Source: Tessaracoccus flavescens (GTDB taxonomy: Bacteria > Actinomycetota > Actinomycetes > Propionibacteriales > Propionibacteriaceae). Taken from it: a stretch of DNA of 5,807 nucleotides. The stretch covers positions 1-5,807 of the forward strand of contig DYZF01000090.1 of NCBI GenBank assembly GCA_020741375.1, written 5' to 3'. This document shows positions 1-4,559 of the stretch, piece after piece. A model generated the notes under the pieces. It worked only from the letters and a program-made list of their open reading frames with translations. It did no database searches and was not told where the DNA came from. Positions within the stretch are counted from its first letter, which is position 1. The number at the start of each line of letters is the position of its first letter. The position numbers and the translations under genes were made by a program.

Positions 1-1118
1 ACGAACAGGAACGACAACACGGCATACAACGCGCCGTTGATGAGCAGGTACTGGTGCGCCATCTCGACGACGCGGTCCTGACCATCGCCGACGAAGATCC
101 GGACCATCTCGACGCCGAAGAAGACGATCGCCAGCCCCAGTAGGACCGCCATCCCGATGCCGAGCAGCACCGCCTGGCGCACGCCGGTGCGGATCCGGTG
201 CCACTCTCGGGCTCCGGCGTTCTGCGCGACGTACGTCGTCAGCGCGACACCAATCGTCGCCAGCGGCACGACGGCCACTTGATCGACGCGCATCGCGGCG
301 GTGAAGGCGGCGACCGCGTCCGTGCCGAGCCCGTTGATGCCGAACTGGAGCATGGCCGCGCCGATCGCGATGATCGACATCTGGAAGCCCAGCGTCAGAC
401 CCAGAGTGGACGATTCCTTCATCTGACGCAGGTCGATCCGCCAATCGGCCCGGCGAAGGTGCAGGTCGGGCATGCGGCGCCAGATCAGCACCAGACACAG
501 CAGCACTGAGACGAGCTGCGAGATCACCGTGGCCAGCGCCGCTCCCCCAACGCCGGTGCCGAGCCCGCCGATGAACGCGATGACGAGCACCACGTTCAGC
601 ACGCAGGCCAACACCAGGAAGTAGAGCGGGGTGCGGCTGTCGCCGAGCGCGCGGATGACCGAGCTGAGGTAGTTGAACGCCACGGTGGCGATCACGCCGC
701 TGAACAGCACCACGAGGAACGTCGTCGATTGCGCCATCAACTCCGACGGCGTGCCCAACCACGTCAGCAACGTCCGCGCCCCGAGCGTTCCAATCAGGGT
801 GATCACGACGGCCACCGCCAAGCTCAGCAGCGCCCCGGTGGCGACGGCGCGGCGCATTGCCGGCAGATCACCGGCGCCGAAGGCCCGCGACACCGGAATC
901 GCCAGACCGGCCGAGTTGCCCATGGCGAACCCGATCAGGAGGAACTGCAGGCTGCCGGAGGCACCGACTGCGGCGAGCGCGTCGACGCCCAACATCCGCC
1001 CGACGACGATGGCGTCGGCCAAGGCGTAGAACTGCTGAAACAGGTTGCCGATCAGCAGGGGCAGGGTGAACAGGACGATGAGCCGGAGGGGTGAACCGAC
1101 GGTGAGGTTTTTGGCCAT
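1..1118 (-). CDS. MATE family efflux transporter, N-terminal 372 residues (C-terminus beyond window)
   Basis: Inner-membrane antiporter of the MATE (multi-antimicrobial extrusion) superfamily, which exports cationic drugs or metabolites using a Na+ or H+ gradient. The open frame has no stop from the ATG at 1118 to the window edge. Seen: a short polar N-terminus, then hydrophobic segments at about residues 12-35, 51-78, 92-117, 132-158, 163-184, 190-213, 240-262, 279-298 and 317-335, matching the two six-helix bundles. TM1 carries the family-like stretch FQQFYALADAIVVGR (28-41) with acidic D35, the position used for cation coupling in characterised members. The loop VSRAFGAGD (76-84) and the YVAQNAGA segment (296-303) also fit. 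The usual length is about 440-470 residues, so roughly 70-100 are missing. An AGAAGAG-type ribosome site lies 6 bases before the ATG. The gene points the same way as the upstream dehydrogenase but is 325 bases away, so it is probably a separate unit. The substrate cannot be inferred. Confidence 0.9.
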   Translation of the reverse strand, partial: MAKNLTVGSPLRLIVLFTLPLLIGNLFQQFYALADAIVVGRMLGVDALAAVGASGSLQFLLIGFAMGNSAGLAIPVSRAFGAGDLPAMRRAVATGALLSLAVAVVITLIGTLGARTLLTWLGTPSELMAQSTTFLVVLFSGVIATVAFNYLSSVIRALGDSRTPLYFLVLACVLNVVLVIAFIGGLGTGVGGAALATVISQLVSVLLCLVLIWRRMPDLHLRRADWRIDLRQMKESSTLGLTLGFQMSIIAIGAAMLQFGINGLGTDAVAAFTAAMRVDQVAVVPLATIGVALTTYVAQNAGAREWHRIRTGVRQAVLLGIGMAVLLGLAIVFFGVEMVRIFVGDGQDRVVEMAHQYLLINGALYAVLSFLF

Positions 1119-1170
1119 GAAGGACTCTTCTGGGGGCGGGAAGGTGCGCGCTGGCGGAATCGCCCTAGAT

Positions 1171-1199
1171 ATTGTCCTCGGGTAAGACTAAAAATCCAA
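1171..1199 (-). promoter_or_regulatory. candidate promoter of the MATE gene
   Basis: Reading the minus strand, TTGGAT (1199-1194) and GACAAT (1176-1171) are separated by 17 bases. They resemble a sigma-70-type -35 and -10 pair (3-4 of 6 matches each). Transcription would begin near 1164, giving a leader of about 46 bases before the ATG at 1118. The left arm of the inverted repeat at 1179-1212 falls in the spacer. The match is modest and rests on inspection only. Confidence 0.35.
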
Positions 1200-1450
1200 C
1201 TCGTCTCACCCGGGGCTCAGCGGTCGGCTTCCTCGATGGCTTCTTGCACCGGAATCTCCTGCAAATCCTGCAGCGCCTGCTGGCCCACGAGTTCGGCCAC
1301 GCGTTGCAGTCGATCATCGGCGACCACGGCGATCAGCGGAGCCAGGACTTCTGGTCGAAGCAAGGGCTTATGGGATGGGTTGGCGAGTGCAACACGATGA
1401 TCGCACCCGCCGACCTCCTCACTTGGGAGCCGCCCGAATCGCTCTACTGA
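1172..1450 (+). pseudogene. probable 5'-truncated gene remnant with HEFGH zinc-protease-like motif
   Basis: This plus-strand open frame ends at TGA 1448-1450 and overlaps the convergent dehydrogenase stop by 7 bases. Counting from the TTG at 1172, it carries LLAHEFGHALQ (residues 36-46), which fits the zincin pattern HExxH in a hydrophobic helix; E72 is a possible third ligand. By hand count over the 77 codons from 1217 to 1447, GC is about 65, 39 and 84% at codon positions 1, 2 and 3. That is the signature of a real high-GC gene on this strand, and the reverse reading does not fit. The first 15 codons (1172-1216) lack this bias. The only upstream start is a TTG without a ribosome site, preceded by an in-frame TAG at 1166. 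A truncated remnant is therefore likelier than an intact small gene. The family is not recognised: the motif faintly recalls M3 or neutral zinc peptidases, but the flanks do not match either clearly. Confidence 0.42.
1179..1212. repeat. 10-bp inverted repeat with 14-base loop
   Basis: The arms cgggtaagac (1179-1188) and gtctcacccg (1203-1212) pair at 9 of 10 positions. The tenth is A-C on plus-strand RNA and a G-U wobble on minus-strand RNA, so the hairpin is stronger in a minus-strand transcript. No T-run follows on either strand within a few bases, so it is not a classic intrinsic terminator. It overlaps the candidate MATE promoter and could be an operator for a dimeric repressor. It also sits just where coding-like codon bias begins on the plus strand. 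Confidence 0.45.
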
Positions 1451-2925
1451 TTCTCGGCGAACGGGTCCGGGAACCCGACGTAGATGGTTTCCAGGTACTC
1501 CTCGATGCCTTCCGAGCCGCCTTCGCGCCCCATCCCGGAGTGCTTGACTCCGCCGAAGGGAGCCGCTGCGTTGGAGATGGTGCCGGAGTTGATCCCCAGC
1601 ATGCCCACCTCGAGGCGCTCGGCCATCCGCATGGCGCGAGAGATGCTGCCGGTGTGGACGTAGCCGCTCAGGCCCATGGTTGAGGCGTTGGCCCATTCCA
1701 GCACCTGCGCCTCGGTCTCGAAGGTGACGACGGGTGCCACGGGCCCGAAGATCTCGTTGTTCACCAGCGCGGAATCGGGCTCCAGATTGGTGACCACCGT
1801 AGGCCTGTAGAAGAAGCCGGCGCCGTCGCCCGCCACGCCGCCGGTCAGCACCGTCGCCCCACAGCTTTGGGCCTCTTCGACCATCGCGTGGATCTGCGAG
1901 CGGGCGTTGTCCGAGATGATCGGGCCCACCTCGGTGCCGGGCTGCATGCCGTCGCCGACAACCAACTTGTCGAAGCGCTCAGCCAGGCGGCGCGAGAACT
2001 CGTCGGCGATATCGGCGTGGGCGTAGAAGCGGTTGGCGGCGTTGCAGGCCTCACCCATGTTGCGCAGCTTGGTGGCGACGGCGGCGTCGACCGCCTTGTC
2101 GAGGTCCGCGTCTTCAAACACGATGAACGGCGCGCAGCCGCCGAGCTCCATCGACGTGCGGACGACGTTGCTCGCAGCCTCACCGAGCAGCGCCATGCCG
2201 ACGGGGGTCGAGCCGGTGAAGGACACCTTCCGCAGGCGTCGGTCCTGAATGAGCGGCCCCGTGACCTCTTGCGAGGTTTCCGTGGGGATGACGTTGACGA
2301 CACCGGCCGGGACGCCGACGTCGTGGCACACCTTGGCGAACGCCAGCGACGTCAGCGGCGTCAGCACGGCGGGCTTGAGGATGGTGGTGCAGCCGGCGGC
2401 CATCGCGGGGGCGATCTTGCGGGTGGCCATCGCCAGCGGGAAGTTCCACGGCGTGATCATCAGGGCAGGACCAACCGGGCGCTTGAGGGTCATGATGCGC
2501 AGGTGCCCCTCGGGCGAGCTCGTGACGCGGCCGTTGATCCGCACGGCTTCCTCGGCGAACCAGCGGAGGAACTCGGCGCCGTAGGTCACCTCGGCGCGGC
2601 CTTCGTGGAGCGGCTTGCCCATCTCGAGGGTCATGAGGGCTGCGAACTCTTCGGCCTGCTCGGTGATGCGGTCGAAGATCGCGCGCAGCAGCTCGGAGCG
2701 CACTCGCGACGGAGTCGCCGCCCACTCCTCCTGCGCGGCTGCTGCGGCATCGAGTGCCAGCATGCCGTCGGCTGGCGACGCGCTCGCGATGGTGGCGAGC
2801 ACCTCGCGGGTGGCCGGATTCTCGACGTCGAAGGTGGCGTCGGCCGTGCGCCACTCGCCATTGATGTAGAGGCCGGTGGGCGCCAGATCAAGCGCCGCCT
2901 GCTTGAGGGTGTCGATGTCGGTCAT
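1444..2925 (-). CDS. gabD: NAD(P)-dependent succinate-semialdehyde dehydrogenase (GabD type)
   Basis: Cytosolic aldehyde dehydrogenase of 493 residues, a normal family length. It is expected to oxidise succinic semialdehyde to succinate, feeding the TCA cycle. Seen: ITPWNFPLAMATRKIAPAMA (157-176) with oxyanion residue N161; cofactor lysine K184; Rossmann FTGST (236-240); general base E260 in MELGG; catalytic Cys294 in the NMGEACNAANR context typical of SSADHs; and NNEIFGP with E391. Two positions are unusual. KPAVLTP (184-190) has V187 where NAD-preferring enzymes usually have Glu, and ELGGCAP has C264 where Asn, His or Lys is common. The start at 2925 is chosen because AGGAG lies 6 bases upstream and the N-terminus aligns with the family; an in-frame upstream extension to 3372 would run through the opposite gene. 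It is divergent from the FAH-RraA/hpaE operon, whose pathway ends in succinic semialdehyde, which supports this substrate over other aldehydes. Confidence 0.9.
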   Translation of the reverse strand: MTDIDTLKQAALDLAPTGLYINGEWRTADATFDVENPATREVLATIASASPADGMLALDAAAAAQEEWAATPSRVRSELLRAIFDRITEQAEEFAALMTLEMGKPLHEGRAEVTYGAEFLRWFAEEAVRINGRVTSSPEGHLRIMTLKRPVGPALMITPWNFPLAMATRKIAPAMAAGCTTILKPAVLTPLTSLAFAKVCHDVGVPAGVVNVIPTETSQEVTGPLIQDRRLRKVSFTGSTPVGMALLGEAASNVVRTSMELGGCAPFIVFEDADLDKAVDAAVATKLRNMGEACNAANRFYAHADIADEFSRRLAERFDKLVVGDGMQPGTEVGPIISDNARSQIHAMVEEAQSCGATVLTGGVAGDGAGFFYRPTVVTNLEPDSALVNNEIFGPVAPVVTFETEAQVLEWANASTMGLSGYVHTGSISRAMRMAERLEVGMLGINSGTISNAAAPFGGVKHSGMGREGGSEGIEEYLETIYVGFPDPFAENQ

Positions 2926-2930
2926 GTTTT

Positions 2931-2936
2931 CTCCTA
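2931..2936 (-). promoter_or_regulatory. ribosome binding site deciding the gabD start
   Basis: On the minus strand the bases before the ATG read CCTAGGAGAAAAC, giving an AGGAG core about 6 bases from the start codon. This supports the start at 2925 over the long in-frame extension upstream. Confidence 0.75.
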
Positions 2937-2939
2937 GGT

Positions 2940-2955
2940 AGAGCTTCGCTGCTCT
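2940..2955 (-). other. small hairpin in the gabD leader
   Basis: On the minus strand AGAGC-AGCGAA-GCTCT forms a perfect 5-bp stem with a 6-base loop, ending 14 bases before the gabD ATG and just upstream of its ribosome site. The opposite leader has a similar hairpin with loop AGCGAC (3034-3051). A role in translation or mRNA stability is possible but unproven, and the stem is short. Confidence 0.35.
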
Positions 2956-2964
2956 GAGGCCGGA

Positions 2965-2982
2965 AAAAGATCTTTTCGAAAA
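2965..2982. repeat. two overlapping A/T-rich perfect palindromes
   Basis: AAAAGATCTTTT (2965-2976) is a perfect 12-bp palindrome. It shares its TTTT with a perfect 10-bp palindrome, TTTTCGAAAA (2973-2982). The pair lies in the otherwise GC-rich divergent region, immediately upstream of the TTGACA box for the plus-strand operon and inside the presumed gabD leader. It could be a regulator site or an UP-element-like A/T block; no particular protein is indicated. Confidence 0.45.
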
Positions 2983-2986
2983 ACGC

Positions 2987-3015
2987 TTGACAACTGTCTT
3001 CCGGTGATTCAAGAT
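2987..3015 (+). promoter_or_regulatory. promoter of the FAH-RraA/hpaE operon
   Basis: A perfect -35 hexamer TTGACA (2987-2992) is followed after 17 bases by CAAGAT (3010-3015), which keeps the important A2 and T6 of the -10 consensus. Transcription would start around 3021-3023, about 53 bases before the ATG at 3076 and within the palindrome TCGTATACGA. That arrangement suits repression by blocking initiation. Confidence 0.55.
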
Positions 3016-3036
3016 CGTATACGAAATCATATACCA
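3015..3036. promoter_or_regulatory. tandem TATAC operator-like elements
   Basis: TCGTATACGA (3015-3024) is a perfect 10-bp palindrome. A related element, TCATATACCA (3027-3036), follows exactly 12 bases later and matches it at 8 of 10 positions. Palindromes centred on GTATAC with short flanks are typical of GntR-family (FadR/FCD-type) operators, which often control aromatic and organic-acid catabolism. The pair spans the predicted plus-strand start site and a possible minus-strand -10 (TATGAT, 3031-3026), so one regulator could control both directions. The regulator gene is not in the window. Confidence 0.45.
3026..3031 (-). promoter_or_regulatory. candidate -10 element of a gabD promoter
   Basis: On the minus strand the hexamer TATGAT matches the -10 consensus at 5 of 6 positions. 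No good -35 lies 16-18 bases upstream (TGGCCA is at the 17-base position). If used, the gabD leader would be about 95 bases and the element would lie inside the second TATAC repeat. No better minus-strand promoter was found nearer to gabD. Confidence 0.25.
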
Positions 3037-3051
3037 CTCAGCGACGAGTGG
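3034..3051 (+). other. hairpin in the FAH-RraA leader
   Basis: CCACTC-AGCGAC-GAGTGG forms a perfect 6-bp stem with a 6-base loop in the predicted 5' leader, 24 bases before the ATG. A five-T run follows 6 bases after the stem, next to the AGGAG ribosome site. The stem is too weak and the Ts too distant for a convincing terminator or attenuator. Confidence 0.4.
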
Positions 3052-3063
3052 CCAGAGATTTTT

Positions 3064-3068
3064 AGGAG
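3064..3068 (+). promoter_or_regulatory. ribosome binding site of the FAH-RraA fusion gene
   Basis: AGGAG lies 7 bases before the ATG at 3076. It decides for this start over the GTG at 3004, which has no ribosome site, lies upstream of the predicted transcription start and would add residues absent from the FAH family. Confidence 0.8.
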
Positions 3069-3075
3069 CAAGGAC

Positions 3076-4536
3076 ATGGACGTCCTCAACGAAATCCTCG
3101 GCAAGCAGCCGGGCAAGGTCATCGCGGTGCACCTGAGCTATGCCTCCCGTGCAGCCCAGCGCGGCCGCACCCCTGCGCACGCCTCCTACTTCTTCAAGGC
3201 CAGCTCGTCGCTGTGCGGTTCGGGTGACGTCGTTCGCCCCCAGGGCACCGAGTTGCTCGGCTTCGAGGGCGAGATCGCCGTCATCATCGGCAAGGACGCC
3301 CGCAACGTCACGCCCGACGAGGGCTGGAGCCACGTCGGCTGGGTGACCGCCTCGAACGACCTCGGCCTCCACGACCTCCGCACCGCCGACAAGGGCTCCA
3401 ACGTCCGCTCCAAGAGCGGCGACGGCTACTCCCCCATCGGCCCGCGTCTGATCGAAGCGGCCCAGCTGGATCCCGCCGCCATCGGCGTGCGCACCTGGCT
3501 CGACGGCGAGCTGGTCCAGGACGATTCCAGCGCCGGCATGATCTTCGAGATCGGCGCCATGATCGCCGATCTGTCCCGCTTCATGACGCTCGAGGCGGGC
3601 GACGTGATCCTCACCGGCACGCCGGCGGGCGCGTCCGTGGCCCAGCCCGGGCAGCGCATCGAAGTGGAGGTCTTCTCACTCACCGATCCGACGATCACCT
3701 CCGGCAAGCTGGTGACCACGGTCGTCGAGGGCCCCGAACTCGCTCCGTTCGGCAACCCGCCTTTCGTCGACGACAAGCAGCGCTCCGACGCCTGGGGCCA
3801 CGACGTCGCCACCGAATCCACCGATGCCGAGCCCGCCTTCGAGCTCACCGCTGAGATCCGCGAGCGCCTGATGAACGTTGCGGTGGCCACCCTGTCGTCG
3901 CAGCTGCGCAAGCGCGGCTTCAACGAGGTCTCCATCGACGGCGTTTCCCCGCTCATCCCCGGCAAGAAGCTGGTGGGCCGGGCCCGCACGCTGCGCTACC
4001 TGCCCTACCGCAAGGATCAGTTCGCCGCGAAGGGCGGCGGCTACAACGCCCAGAAGCGCGCGATCGATTCCGTCAACGAGGGTGAGGTGCTCGTCATGGA
4101 CGCCCGCCGCGTCAACGACGCAGGCACTCTCGGCGACATCCTCGCCCTCCGCGCCCAGGTCCGCGGCGCCGCCGGCATCATCACCGACGGCTGCGTCCGC
4201 GACTACGCACTGGTGGCAGAGCTCGGCATGCCGGTCTTCGCCGCCACCCACCACCCGGCCGTCCTCGGCCGTCGCCACATCCCGTGGGAGACGGACGTCG
4301 ACATCGCCTGCGGTGGCGCCCTCGTGCAGGTGGGCGACGTCATCGTCGCCGACGACGACGGCCCCATCGTCATTCCCCCGCACCTCGTGCTCGAGGTCCT
4401 CGAGGACTCCGAGCAGCAGGAAAACGAAGAGACCTTCATCGCAGAGATGGTGGCGGCCGGCGAAAGCGTCGACGGCCTCTACCCGCTCAACGCGCAGTGG
4501 CGCGAACGCTACGACGCCTGGCGTCGAGACGACTAG
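3076..4536 (+). CDS. bifunctional fusion: FAH-family hydrolase/decarboxylase (HpaG-like) domain plus RraA-like aldolase domain
   Basis: A 486-residue two-domain cytosolic protein. Residues about 15-225 are an FAH fold: YFFKASSSL (38-46); metal-ligand pattern GFEGE (E64, E66) with ND at 94-95; HDLRTAD (99-105); K113 in SKSGDGYSPIGP; and ILTGTPAG (178-185). This subgroup includes the homoprotocatechuate-pathway OPET decarboxylase/HHDD isomerase. A polar linker (about 229-255) leads to residues 256-486, an RraA-like domain with GTLGDILA (350-357) and DGCVRD (371-376). In pyruvate aldolases of this family (HMG/CHA aldolase) the Arg of this motif binds the pyruvyl group and the Asp helps hold Mg2+; both are present (R375, D376). 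HpaG/HpcE proteins of enterobacteria instead have two FAH domains. The gene heads an operon with the hpaE-like gene 23 bases downstream. Decarboxylation/isomerisation by the N-domain and aldol cleavage or decarboxylation by the C-domain are inferred. Confidence 0.88.
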   Translation: MDVLNEILGKQPGKVIAVHLSYASRAAQRGRTPAHASYFFKASSSLCGSGDVVRPQGTELLGFEGEIAVIIGKDARNVTPDEGWSHVGWVTASNDLGLHDLRTADKGSNVRSKSGDGYSPIGPRLIEAAQLDPAAIGVRTWLDGELVQDDSSAGMIFEIGAMIADLSRFMTLEAGDVILTGTPAGASVAQPGQRIEVEVFSLTDPTITSGKLVTTVVEGPELAPFGNPPFVDDKQRSDAWGHDVATESTDAEPAFELTAEIRERLMNVAVATLSSQLRKRGFNEVSIDGVSPLIPGKKLVGRARTLRYLPYRKDQFAAKGGGYNAQKRAIDSVNEGEVLVMDARRVNDAGTLGDILALRAQVRGAAGIITDGCVRDYALVAELGMPVFAATHHPAVLGRRHIPWETDVDIACGGALVQVGDVIVADDDGPIVIPPHLVLEVLEDSEQQENEETFIAEMVAAGESVDGLYPLNAQWRERYDAWRRDD

Positions 4537-4545
4537 TTCCTATTC

Positions 4546-4552
4546 GGAGGAG
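4546..4552 (+). promoter_or_regulatory. strong ribosome binding site of the hpaE-like gene
   Basis: GGAGGAG, a near-perfect Shine-Dalgarno sequence, ends 7 bases before the ATG at 4560. It lies in the 23-base gap after the upstream stop codon. No promoter or terminator is visible in the gap, which supports co-transcription. Confidence 0.8.
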
Positions 4553-4559
4553 ATCACTG

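Noticed and set aside
1144..1185. Small plus-strand frame GTG to TAA of 13 codons after a G-rich stretch
   Set aside because: Very short, no recognisable product, and the purine-rich stretch is as likely to be chance upstream of the MATE start.
1462..1477. Hairpin CGGGT-ccggga-ACCCG as a terminator after gabD
   Set aside because: It lies inside the coding sequence of the dehydrogenase C-terminus, has only a 5-bp stem and no T-run.
1217..1696. Minus-strand open frame ending at 1217 whose last 50 residues look protein-like and helical
   Set aside because: Its upstream part only shadows the dehydrogenase gene in another frame. In the gap its third-position GC (about 65%) is below its first-position GC (about 84%), the opposite of a real high-GC gene; the aligned plus frame fits coding better.
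1867..2937. Long plus-strand open frame of 356 residues
   Set aside because: It is antisense to gabD. The composition is rich in Arg, Gly and His with no recognisable motif, as expected of an antisense shadow in GC-rich DNA.
3004..3075. Upstream GTG start for the FAH-RraA gene at 3004
   Set aside because: No ribosome site, it begins upstream of the predicted transcription start, and the extra residues run through the operator region. ATG 3076 has AGGAG at good spacing.
2926..3372. N-terminal extension of the dehydrogenase to a start at 3372
   Set aside because: It would run through the divergent promoter and the opposite FAH gene. The ATG at 2925 has a good ribosome site and family-like N-terminus.
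3676..4383. Minus-strand open frame of 235 residues under the RraA-like half of the fusion
   Set aside because: Val/Ala/Gly/Asp-rich shadow of a gene with clear domain motifs on the plus strand.
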